The notes beneath the pieces are model-generated. The model made no database searches. It had not been told where the DNA came from and saw only the letters and a program-made list of their open reading frames with translations. Below are positions 32,332 through 40,132 of a stretch of 59,902 bases of DNA, piece after piece. The first letter of the stretch is position 1. Every line of letters starts with the position of its first letter. Source of the stretch: a virus; the IMG/VR virus record IMGVR_UViG_3300025323_000513, positions 1-59,902 of that record; one strand, 5' to 3'. A program made the position numbers and the translations under genes.

Positions 32332-34791
32332 CTATTTCCCTTTATGAAAATGAAGGACATCGCCTCTAAAGTATAGCATGTTCTCGTACGTTTCCGGAGT
32401 ATTTTCGTCATACATCACGAGCTTTCCGGACTCGTACAAGGACCGAAACTCATGAACTCTTGACCGAACCTCATCAATGTACTCTGGTTTGATGCGAATA
32501 CCCTTTGAATCCTTCTCCAGATACTTGCAGTAGTGAACAATTCCGTAAAATCGAGGGTCAATATTATTTTTTGAATCTAGAAGTTTTTTTATCTGATGTT
32601 TTTCATCATCATCACGATATCGGAGGATTCTTTCGGTGACTTCCTTCCCTTCCGAGTGCTCTTTCGTAATCGCTAGAAATGTGTTGAACTCAAATTTGCT
32701 AATGAATGCCTCTGAGCCGTAGTCATCAACGAGTCTGATCATTACATCGTAGATAAAGAAGAAAGGATAAATCTTGAAGTCTTTGAATGACACTCTTTTT
32801 GTTGGATCAACATACTTGTTGTAAGCACCGTATATTGAATTCCAATAAAATATTTTTTCGAGCTGGTTTGTCAGTATGTCTTCATAACTTTTAAGGTCTG
32901 AGAAGTCGGTTACCTTTTCGTAAATTTCATCGAAAGGTGGCATTGGCTTGAGCGGAGATTCTGCGGAAACAAATCCGCTTATCTTGCTGAGTATGAGAGC
33001 GCGGAATCCGGCCGTCATATTCTTCTTCGGATACTTTTCCTCTACGATCTTCTGTATCTTTTCTATAAATTCCTTCTCGGTGATTTCAGGGTTCTCTTTG
33101 ATTATTTTTATTGCCTCAAAGTTCACCTCGAAATACTGATTTTGCTGCCCTCGTTTCCAGTAGAGGTTATCCTTCGTCCATTTCTCAATGTAGTCGGAGT
33201 ATTCTCTCCATTCCGCATCGATAACATCACCTTTTACCTCTTTTGAATGGACCGCCTCATTGCTCTTGAAGATGTCGACAACCTCTGCCTCAAAGACGAC
33301 CTCACAGCCGTTGATATCGTAGACGAACATGTCCTTTCCATCACGATGCACTTTCTTCAGTCCGCGCACTCCATTTTTTATATTCAAAGCCTCAAGGATC
33401 AGGTTGGCTGTTTTGTAGTTACCGATAAAATCCAAAATCAGCACATTTTCTTTTGTAGCCGCAACTCGTAAGCCACGACCCATGTGTTGTATAAAAATCG
33501 TTCGTGATTCTGTTGGTCGTAGGAAAAGAAGGCAGGAAACATCTGGTATGTCGACACCTTCATTGAACATGTCCACAACGAAGGCAACTTGGCATTTACC
33601 CTGTCTAAAATGCTTTATAAGCATCTCCTTGCTCTTATCCTCGTATTCCTCGAGACCCTCGCTCCGTGAGTGCACGGCGATGGCATTTATCCCTGCTGCC
33701 TTGAAGGTCTTGGCGCAACGCTCTGCATGCTCAATTGAGGCACAGAATCCGATGGTCTTTCGATCCCCTGCCTGCTCTTTAAATTTCTTTATGATTGCCT
33801 CGTCACGAGCGTCGATAAGAAGGTGTTTGTTTAGGTCTTTGGTATCGTACCGGAATCCATTGAAGAAAATATCGGAGTAATCAATATCGTCTTTGAAACC
33901 GAGGTACTTGAACGGAGTAAGATATCCTTGCTCGATAGCCGCCTCCTGCCCCATTTCAAACACAACATTGCCATTGTAAAAACCGAGGATGTCTTTCTTA
34001 TCCATTCGGTCAGGTGTAGCGGTCAAGCCTAGGAAAAACTTGGGCTTGAAGTAATCGAATATTTTGGTGTAAGTCGGAGCTGCTGTGTGGTGGGTTTCGT
34101 CAATGATGATGTAGTCGAAATAGTCCGGAGGGAAACTCTGGATATGCTTTTGCCTTCCCATGGTCTGGATTGATGCAAAGAGAATCTTTTTGTCTTTATC
34201 TTTTTGTTTGCCGGTATAAAAGCCAAGGTCGTCCTTTCTTTCTGGTGCTACTTTTTCGAACGAATCCTTGGTCTGTTTTAAAATTTCGTTGATGTGCACG
34301 ATAAACAAAATCTTGTCAGCTTTTGCAGCTTTGGTATCGAGTGCAGAGAGTATTGTTTTACCTAGACCTGTAGCAAGAATTGCGAGCGCTCGGCCAGCAC
34401 CATTCTTTCTCGACTCATCTAAATTGATGAGCGCTTTTTCTTGAGCCTCATGTGGACGAACTTCTTTCCCTCGGCGAAGATACAGATTGAAAAGTTCTTC
34501 ATTGGCAATAAATTGTCTTCGAATGAAGTATTTTATTTTCAAAGGGTCGCTGTCAATGTTTTCACGTCCGATTGTAATTTGCTTGTTGGCTGATTCTAAT
34601 TTTTCGCCATCAACAACGTAGACTTCATATTCTGCGTACTGAGTCTTGATCTTGAATGAAGGATTTTTACCGTCATTTATGTCGCTTAGGTGGTTCTCAA
34701 ATTCAGGACCGAAGTCATTAAAAATAATCCCTAGGAGTTTACCCAGGTGACCATCTTTACTTTTACTGACTATGTGGTGGACCGCACTCAT
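32332..34791 (-). CDS. SF2 DEAD/DEAH-type helicase, first gene of the restriction operon
   Basis: An 819-aa protein. Walker A TGLGKT at 141-146, Walker B DETHH at 231-235, motif III LTATPDR at about 256-262, motif VI-like QHMGRGLR at about 435-445. The first 110 residues are unassigned. The C-terminal 330 residues (DIINAEWREYSDYIEKWT...) resemble the extension seen in restriction/DUF3427-type helicases. It probably tracks along or remodels DNA for the nuclease. The gene follows a terminator, and TAGAAT lies 8 nt before its ATG. Confidence 0.9.
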   Translation of the reverse strand: MSAVHHIVSKSKDGHLGKLLGIIFNDFGPEFENHLSDINDGKNPSFKIKTQYAEYEVYVVDGEKLESANKQITIGRENIDSDPLKIKYFIRRQFIANEELFNLYLRRGKEVRPHEAQEKALINLDESRKNGAGRALAILATGLGKTILSALDTKAAKADKILFIVHINEILKQTKDSFEKVAPERKDDLGFYTGKQKDKDKKILFASIQTMGRQKHIQSFPPDYFDYIIIDETHHTAAPTYTKIFDYFKPKFFLGLTATPDRMDKKDILGFYNGNVVFEMGQEAAIEQGYLTPFKYLGFKDDIDYSDIFFNGFRYDTKDLNKHLLIDARDEAIIKKFKEQAGDRKTIGFCASIEHAERCAKTFKAAGINAIAVHSRSEGLEEYEDKSKEMLIKHFRQGKCQVAFVVDMFNEGVDIPDVSCLLFLRPTESRTIFIQHMGRGLRVAATKENVLILDFIGNYKTANLILEALNIKNGVRGLKKVHRDGKDMFVYDINGCEVVFEAEVVDIFKSNEAVHSKEVKGDVIDAEWREYSDYIEKWTKDNLYWKRGQQNQYFEVNFEAIKIIKENPEITEKEFIEKIQKIVEEKYPKKNMTAGFRALILSKISGFVSAESPLKPMPPFDEIYEKVTDFSDLKSYEDILTNQLEKIFYWNSIYGAYNKYVDPTKRVSFKDFKIYPFFFIYDVMIRLVDDYGSEAFISKFEFNTFLAITKEHSEGKEVTERILRYRDDDEKHQIKKLLDSKNNIDPRFYGIVHYCKYLEKDSKGIRIKPEYIDEVRSRVHEFRSLYESGKLVMYDENTPETYENMLYFRGDVLHFHKGK

Positions 34792-34808
34792 TATCCACTA
34801 TTCTACTT

Positions 34809-34836
34809 CAAAAACGGCCGAGAATAAAGTGGCCGT
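34809..34836 (-). terminator. Terminator before the helicase operon
   Basis: ACGGCC/GGCCGT stem (34814-34819, 34831-34836) followed on the minus strand by TTTTTG, between the zinc-ribbon gene and the helicase. It separates the phage lysis-end transcript from the cargo operon. Confidence 0.6.
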
Positions 34837-34845
34837 GGTTAAGGA

Positions 34846-35055
34846 CTATTTTCCTTTGTCGAATTTAGGATCGATGTTCTTTCCGTATGATTGCTGCATG
34901 ACCCCGCGCATGCCCTTTCTGACGCATTCTTGTGAGCAAAAACGGCTTAGGGATGCCATGCTTTTTTTGCGTGGATGATATTCCTGTTTGCAGTGATCAC
35001 AGACCTTCACGATTGAAAGGTCTCTATTTTTAGGATCGTCTGAGTATTTAACCAT
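34846..35055 (-). CDS. Small zinc-ribbon protein
   Basis: A 69-aa basic protein with CDHCKQEYHP at 19-28 and FCSQEC at 39-44, a CxxC...CxxxC zinc-binding pair. It lies between the lysis genes and the cargo operon and ends before the terminator. It may bind DNA or RNA; no family assigned. Confidence 0.6.
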   Translation of the reverse strand: MVKYSDDPKNRDLSIVKVCDHCKQEYHPRKKSMASLSRFCSQECVRKGMRGVMQQSYGKNIDPKFDKGK

Positions 35056-35087
35056 GACCCCATCGTATCAGAGGCTGGTTACATTGC

Positions 35088-35267
35088 CTACTTGCCTGCA
35101 AAAGGCTCATTGCTCTCTCCTTTGTTTGCGAAGTAGAAAGAGAATGCCATCGATGCAAGAATCATGAAATCCTTGGCATCTACTTTTCCGTAAAACATCC
35201 CTGCAATCACGGCGACTGCCATAAGGATGAAGACTAGTTTGCTTGCTGAAGTGTAAATTTTGCTCAT
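35088..35267 (-). CDS. Small holin-like membrane protein, 59 aa (phage 2)
   Basis: ATG at 35267 to TAG at 35088-35090. The product has two hydrophobic helices with the same length, spacing, VFILMAVAVIAGMFYGK core and FAGK end as the protein at 1-180. About 80% of positions agree by eye. It is the last lysis gene of element 2, and probably a holin or an associated membrane protein. Confidence 0.72.
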   Translation of the reverse strand: MSKIYTSASKLVFILMAVAVIAGMFYGKVDAKDFMILASMAFSFYFANKGESNEPFAGK

Positions 35268-35301
35268 AAATATTTTATTAATTCTTTATAATTTCTTTAT
35301 C

Positions 35302-35382
35302 TCAATGTGCATGCTCGAGCCATATCGCATAAGCGAACAGGAACATTGCGATTGCTATGAGGATTTGTGATGCATACCTCAT
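35302..35382 (-). CDS. 26-aa membrane peptide overlapping the endolysin stop (phage 2)
   Basis: The start overlaps the amidase stop as ATGA. The 26-aa product (MRYASQILIAIAMFLFAYAIW...EHAH) has one membrane helix. It matches the peptide at 210-290 in position, length, ILIAIA core and C-terminal AH, but differs elsewhere, which supports selection on the protein. Confidence 0.62.
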   Translation of the reverse strand: MRYASQILIAIAMFLFAYAIWLEHAH

Positions 35383-35984
35383 AACTGATTTAAGAGGGCA
35401 ACGATTTGAGACTTTATCGCCTCTTTGTTTGTTGGTTGAGATGGAAACAACCGCTTGAGCAGTTCAGTGCGGACGATCTCCGGCTTTTCTTTGTAGTCCG
35501 TAATGTCGCCGTGAATGATAATGTTCTTTGCATCGAGAACAAAAGCGGTTTCAGGATTATTTGAGAATGATTTAACGAGCTCGGTGAGTTGCTGATATTG
35601 CCATTCGGTAATATCGTTCTCGTTCGGTTCGACCACGCCGTCCTGATCAACGTCATAGCCTGCCGCGAGTTCGATGCCGATTGTGTATTGGTTCGGATTT
35701 ACATAAGTGCCATCGAGGTTCTTTGGCATAACTTTCTTTGCTCGATCATTCGGATTGCTGATTGCACCTGCATGCCATGCGATGTCTGCTATTTTTACGA
35801 GTTGCACGATTTCTCCCGAATTTCGACCGATAACAAAATGTGCCGATGACCTGTTAGGTCTGTTGGCATTTGAAAGCCACTCTACCGCCCCTATGTAAGA
35901 ACCGAGGGTAAAGTGAAGGACAACAGCGGTCTTCTTTTTGGGACCCGCTGAGTAGTTTGGAGTTTGTTTAAATGGGATATTCAT
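35379..35984 (-). CDS. Endolysin: N-acetylmuramoyl-L-alanine amidase (phage 2)
   Basis: A 201-aa amidase_2-type enzyme. VVLHFTLG (first His), AHFVIG, WHAG, GIE, IIIHGD (second His) and K-E-K-P are all kept, as in the other phage's enzyme. The EF-hand-like loop (DVDQDGVVEPNEN) is also kept. The two amidases are the best-conserved pair across the lysis modules. Confidence 0.9.
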   Translation of the reverse strand: MNIPFKQTPNYSAGPKKKTAVVLHFTLGSYIGAVEWLSNANRPNRSSAHFVIGRNSGEIVQLVKIADIAWHAGAISNPNDRAKKVMPKNLDGTYVNPNQYTIGIELAAGYDVDQDGVVEPNENDITEWQYQQLTELVKSFSNNPETAFVLDAKNIIIHGDITDYKEKPEIVRTELLKRLFPSQPTNKEAIKSQIVALLNQL

Positions 35985-35987
35985 AAA

Positions 35988-36269
35988 TTATTTTTTAGCG
36001 GGTAATCGTTCCTCGAGGATTGTTTCAATTTTTATCAATCGTTCGCTTGTATCTCGATAGCGTTCGGTATTCGCTTGATCGAGTCGTTTTACGTTTTCCT
36101 CGATTGTGTGAATATGGTTGTCACGAATGTTGTTGAGTGCCTCGATGACTTGAATGTCGCTCTTTGGCGCTTGGAGCATATTGAAGATTCCAAATGATAC
36201 GCCGACGATACCGATTACCAGTGAGACCTGGTTGTATAAAAACTTTTTGAATGACTCTTGCTTATCCAT
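35988..36269 (-). CDS. Membrane-anchored coiled-coil lysis accessory protein
   Basis: A 93-aa protein. Residues 14-32 (QVSLVIGIVGVSFGIFNML) form a membrane helix. The rest is a charged coiled coil (IRDNHIHTIEENVKRLDQANTERYRD...). It is inverted relative to the 906-1094 protein (coil then helix) but fills the same slot before the amidase. A TAATTCCTACAG element lies 31 nt before its ATG. Confidence 0.62.
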   Translation of the reverse strand: MDKQESFKKFLYNQVSLVIGIVGVSFGIFNMLQAPKSDIQVIEALNNIRDNHIHTIEENVKRLDQANTERYRDTSERLIKIETILEERLPAKK

Positions 36270-36300
36270 GCTTTCATCATAGAGGCGGGTTCTTGCCTAA

Positions 36301-36313
36301 CTGTAGGAATTAC
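36301..36313 (-). promoter_or_regulatory. GTAATTCCTACAG element, copy 4
   Basis: The minus strand reads GTAATTCCTACAG, 31 nt before the lysis accessory ATG at 36269 and after a run of T. Identical to the copies at 43031, 47892 and 51141. Confidence 0.6.
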
Positions 36314-36338
36314 AAAAAAGGACTCTGATTCAGGACAT

Positions 36339-36374
36339 TTGCACAACAAATGCGCTTATGGATACAATAAGCGC
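36339..36374 (+). promoter_or_regulatory. Plus-strand promoter with overlapping operator palindrome
   Basis: TTGCAC (36339-36344), 18-bp spacer, TACAAT (36363-36368). GCGCTTAT/ATAAGCGC arms (36352-36359, 36367-36374) straddle the -10. The ATG at 36375 sits where transcription should begin, so the mRNA would be leaderless. Confidence 0.72.
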
Positions 36375-36512
36375 ATGCCTTATGCAGTATTTTTTATAGC
36401 CCTAGCGATTCTCGTTTTTATTGGAGGAGCACTCTTTGGATGGGTTGGGGTTTTGATTGGAGCGGTACTCGCTTTTATTGTGGCACTTGGTTCAGCTTTT
36501 CTTTTTCACTAG
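36375..36512 (+). CDS. 45-aa two-helix membrane protein on the opposite strand
   Basis: The product MPYAVFFIALAILVFIGGAL...GSAFLFH is almost wholly hydrophobic, with two membrane helices around a Gly-Trp turn. It is the only well-supported plus-strand gene in the window, has its own promoter and operator-like palindrome, and overlaps the end of the opposing virion gene by 38 nt. Expression in the lysogen as an exclusion or conversion protein is plausible. A leaderless start is inferred from the promoter position. Confidence 0.65.
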   Translation: MPYAVFFIALAILVFIGGALFGWVGVLIGAVLAFIVALGSAFLFH

Positions 36513-38517
36513 AAAGGATTTCATTCACCGCTTTAACACCCTGCGAGTTAAGAAGTTGTACCCAGTATTTTGCCGCATTGAGAGTTCCGATTTCCATTAT
36601 CTTTTCAGCAAGCTGATTCTTTTGTACTGCACGAAGTGTGTTGAACCATGTGCTGTTGAGAGCTGTGGTAAGTCCTACCGCCAAACTACCACCGGCAACA
36701 GTACCGACAGCTGAACCGGCTGGACCAGCTGCTGATCCCGCAGTGCCTCCAATTGTCGCCCCTGTACTTCCCATGATCGCGTTGAACCACGAAATAAGTG
36801 GGCGCGCCTCTCTTCGTTTTGCTGTCTCATCAAGAATATCAAAGAGTCGTGAGTTGAGTGTATAAACTTTATTTATTTTTTCGTAGTCAGGATTGTTTGT
36901 GTTGAGAAGTTCACGAATAGCGCCATCGATTTTTCGCACCTGCGAAAGAGTGCCGTTGTCTTCAACAGTCTTCAAACTCTTTCTTGTCTCGTAGACCACG
37001 TTTCCATAATCCTGGGCAAGCTCACGAAGGTCTTGCTGGTATGCCTCGAGTGGTTTTAGTGATAGATGATATGCCTCTATATCTGCACGAAGTTTTTTGA
37101 GTTGATTTACTTTCGACACATTCACAGAGATTGGTCGATTTGGCATAGCCTCAGATACTGCATGTTTCAATGCACGAGAATATTCGTCGATACTATCCAT
37201 TTTGCCCAGATCAAGATTGTCGATAAGGTCACCGATGTCATCCATACCATTGTGTCGGAGCTGATCTACGATGTTTCGTTTAGAGTCGGCAATAATGGCA
37301 GGTACGCCACCAGCTTTCTTTACTTGCTTTACCATGTCAGGGTCAGCAAGAATCTGCTTTGCAGTAGTGAGGTGATTATCGATTGCACTCTGGACCGCAG
37401 TTGTTTTTTCAGTGAATGCACGACCTCCTTGCGAATAATTAGAAATCTCGTCATCGATTTTATTGAGAAGTCCTTCTGTATTGACTGTACCTTCCAACTC
37501 ACCAAGCTTTGCGTATTCGTCATTTGATAGCCTGATTCCCTTCTCTGCCTTTTTGATAAGCTGCTTACGAGTTCCCCACGCTTTTTCATCAAGAAGGTCA
37601 GGGATAATTTTGTCAGCCTGCTCTTTGTACTTTTCTTTGGTCGCACTAAGACCTTTCTTGTAGCTTTCAATCGCCTCTTGCTTGAGTGTTTCCGGGCTCA
37701 CATTTTTCATGTTTGCAAAGCCTGACAGAGTACCTCCAATTACACCGGAGATTACGCTACTTCCAAATGACTTCTTGAGAATTGTCGGCAAGTCATCATC
37801 AACCTGCATAGAAGATGCCGCGCCGTAGCTTGCACCAAGCGGAACAGCCTCTTTCGCACCCTCGACGAATCCTTTGCCGAATGCCGCAAGTTTCGAAGTT
37901 GCTGTTGGAATTGTCTTTTGGAATGCGGTTGATGCCCCTTCAGGAAGAGCCTTTGCAAGAACACCACTCATCTTTCCTTTCACAAGCAACTTTCCTGTTT
38001 GAGCCCCTTTTGCAGCATTTCCATAAGTTCCAAAAGATGCAATGTCAGTTGCTACTCCTAGTCCTTCTCCAAATATCTGCTTTGCACTTTTATTGACGCT
38101 GGCATTTGTTTCGTTTATATCGATCGGCGGCTTGCTTGTGTCTTTGATGTGCTGTTGGAGTGCAGCCTCTAGCCGAGTAACGTCTTCGCCTCGAGCTTTC
38201 TTTTCTTTGATAGTCTTCAGGAGATTGTTGGCGATGTCCTCATGCTGTTTCATTAATTCTTCGTTTTGCTTGTTTGTCCAAGCAGCACTTCCTGGCACAA
38301 AAGAAGGTAGAGCATCAGCTATGCTTTTTCCAAATTTCAGCTCACTAGAAATGAGAGCCTTCCCGACAGTTTTTAAGATGCTATCTTTCTTTGGTGGCTC
38401 AGGTTGCTGTGCAGATTGCGACGGCAAAGAATCGAGCCATTCTTGGATCTCGTTCTGGCTTGCACCTTGGCTTTCCAGTGACTCAATATTCTGTTTGATT
38501 TTTTCTCTAGTAAGCAT
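36475..38517 (-). CDS. Large internal virion (ejection) protein candidate
   Basis: A 680-aa protein. The first 150 residues are charged and helical. Mid regions are coiled. A Gly/Ala-rich hydrophobic segment near the C-terminus (about 600-635, GATIGGTAGSAAGPAGS) looks like a membrane-inserting stretch. It lies after the LysM virion gene among late podovirus genes, the usual place for ejection proteins that form a trans-envelope conduit. No named family was recognised. Confidence 0.6.
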   Translation of the reverse strand: MLTREKIKQNIESLESQGASQNEIQEWLDSLPSQSAQQPEPPKKDSILKTVGKALISSELKFGKSIADALPSFVPGSAAWTNKQNEELMKQHEDIANNLLKTIKEKKARGEDVTRLEAALQQHIKDTSKPPIDINETNASVNKSAKQIFGEGLGVATDIASFGTYGNAAKGAQTGKLLVKGKMSGVLAKALPEGASTAFQKTIPTATSKLAAFGKGFVEGAKEAVPLGASYGAASSMQVDDDLPTILKKSFGSSVISGVIGGTLSGFANMKNVSPETLKQEAIESYKKGLSATKEKYKEQADKIIPDLLDEKAWGTRKQLIKKAEKGIRLSNDEYAKLGELEGTVNTEGLLNKIDDEISNYSQGGRAFTEKTTAVQSAIDNHLTTAKQILADPDMVKQVKKAGGVPAIIADSKRNIVDQLRHNGMDDIGDLIDNLDLGKMDSIDEYSRALKHAVSEAMPNRPISVNVSKVNQLKKLRADIEAYHLSLKPLEAYQQDLRELAQDYGNVVYETRKSLKTVEDNGTLSQVRKIDGAIRELLNTNNPDYEKINKVYTLNSRLFDILDETAKRREARPLISWFNAIMGSTGATIGGTAGSAAGPAGSAVGTVAGGSLAVGLTTALNSTWFNTLRAVQKNQLAEKIMEIGTLNAAKYWVQLLNSQGVKAVNEILSSEKEKLNQVPQ

Positions 38518-38519
38518 GA

Positions 38520-40127
38520 TTAATTTGGGAGGTTATATGTTTTCCCGCTCTTACTTGTGAATGCGGATGTTTCAGCAACTGGACTTGAACCATATCCAAG
38601 CTCCGACTTGAGCGATTCGGCTTTGGAATTCAGTCCGGTGTAGATAGATTCAAAACGAGAAACGTCACGTTGACCGGCAGCCATTGAGTTGAGCTGGCTT
38701 GCGAGTGACCGAGTAGCAATATCAAGAGTCATGGCCATAACTGCTTTGTTCACATCACCAGTGCTTCGAAGGTTTGCGATTGTGCGAGAGTAATTCTCAA
38801 TGTCAGCATCCGTAAGCACGCCCACTTCTCCATATACTCCACGGGCAAGTTTTGGCACGATGGCAGTAATCGCCGCTTTCATTTGCTGCGCCTTAGTGTC
38901 GTATGGGTTATTACTCTTAATGATTCCGACAATAGGACCAGTATCGACACTATTGATAAGGCTTGTGATTGTGTCGGCCTGACTTACGATCGTTTGAATA
39001 TCAGTAATAGGCTTTAGCTCTCCCTGAGTCATCACTCTGCCACCTTTTGATTTTCGAATCGCATCGAGTGTGTAATTTGCATCATCGTATGCGAGTGTCG
39101 TGCCCGGAGTTCCTGTTGAGCCTGGTGCATATGTCTTCGCTCGAGCAGCAACAAGTTTTGCCGTTCCCGTTTCAGGATCATAAACATAGCGAGCCTCACC
39201 CTCGCTTAGGTCAAACTGATTCATTTCAGTCTTTGTCTTTTCAATATCAATTTTCTTTTTGTCGAGATCGGCAGCGGACATTGCAGATTCTTGTTCCTGT
39301 GCCGCTTTCTGTGTTTTTATGTCACCAAATAGAGCAGTAATCTGATCTTTACTGAAACCGTACTGGTCTTCCAACTTCTCAAAATCTTTATCGTCGATAG
39401 TGTTTGGGTCAACACCGAGTGCGAGCATATTTCGAAGGAAAGATGTTACCTGATCTTTCTTTCGCTGACCTTGGGTTTCCAAGAATTCAAAATATTTATC
39501 TGCACCCTCTTTAATTGCTGCACGCTTTGCCTCGATTTCTGATGTCGCATCACGAGTTGCTGCGCCGAGAAGTGCAGAGATTTTTGCATTTGCCTCACTT
39601 TGGTATGTTTGTTCTTCTTGCCTGTTATAGTCTTCAGTGGTTTGGAATTCTGCCTCTCCTGTCGCACTTCCGATTCGACCACCTGCTGCTGCTAATGCAT
39701 AGCTTTGACCTTGGCGATTTTTCCCTGTTGTGTTTCTGAAATTAACTATCTGATCTTGGACCGCAGCATTGATGGCATCGATTTGCCCTTGTATGCGAGC
39801 TCGAGTGGCTGACCTAATCGCCTCCTCATTCACCCTGTCTGTCGCCTGATCTTTGAGACTCTGACCGATTTTCTTGCTCGTGGGGTCTTCCACATAAGTT
39901 GGCATCGTAACCTTTGCCACTTGTGCGATTGTTTGCTTTTGAGCAGGTGCGGGAGTGGGAGCAGGTGTGGGTGCAGCAGAAGTTCCTAACGACAAAGTAC
40001 GCCCAGCATATATTTTGTTGGGATCAGTGATAGACAGATTGAGTCGCATCAATTCTTGGATGCTCTTGCCTGTTTTTGATGCGATTCCGCTTAGGGTATC
40101 GCCGTATTGTATCGTGTAAGAATTCAT
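38520..40127 (-). CDS. LysM-containing internal virion protein
   Basis: A 535-aa protein. Residues 2-47 (YTIQYGDTLSGIASKTGKSIQELMRLN...IYAGRTLSL) form a LysM peptidoglycan-binding domain. A Pro/Ala-rich linker (51-64) follows, then a long helical region with many Ala, Glu and Gln (about 70-500). It likely contacts the cell wall during DNA ejection or tethers the tail. No catalytic motif is seen. Confidence 0.78.
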   Translation of the reverse strand: MNSYTIQYGDTLSGIASKTGKSIQELMRLNLSITDPNKIYAGRTLSLGTSAAPTPAPTPAPAQKQTIAQVAKVTMPTYVEDPTSKKIGQSLKDQATDRVNEEAIRSATRARIQGQIDAINAAVQDQIVNFRNTTGKNRQGQSYALAAAGGRIGSATGEAEFQTTEDYNRQEEQTYQSEANAKISALLGAATRDATSEIEAKRAAIKEGADKYFEFLETQGQRKKDQVTSFLRNMLALGVDPNTIDDKDFEKLEDQYGFSKDQITALFGDIKTQKAAQEQESAMSAADLDKKKIDIEKTKTEMNQFDLSEGEARYVYDPETGTAKLVAARAKTYAPGSTGTPGTTLAYDDANYTLDAIRKSKGGRVMTQGELKPITDIQTIVSQADTITSLINSVDTGPIVGIIKSNNPYDTKAQQMKAAITAIVPKLARGVYGEVGVLTDADIENYSRTIANLRSTGDVNKAVMAMTLDIATRSLASQLNSMAAGQRDVSRFESIYTGLNSKAESLKSELGYGSSPVAETSAFTSKSGKTYNLPN

Positions 40128-40132
40128 TAATT

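Noticed and set aside
27167-34791. DISARM or BREX system
   Set aside because: The helicase-plus-methyltransferase theme fits loosely, but no DUF1998, PLD, PglX or PglZ-like protein is seen.
36258-36374. Upstream extension of the plus-strand membrane gene
   Set aside because: The extension has no conserved features and lies upstream of the predicted transcript start; the ATG at 36375 directly after the promoter is preferred.
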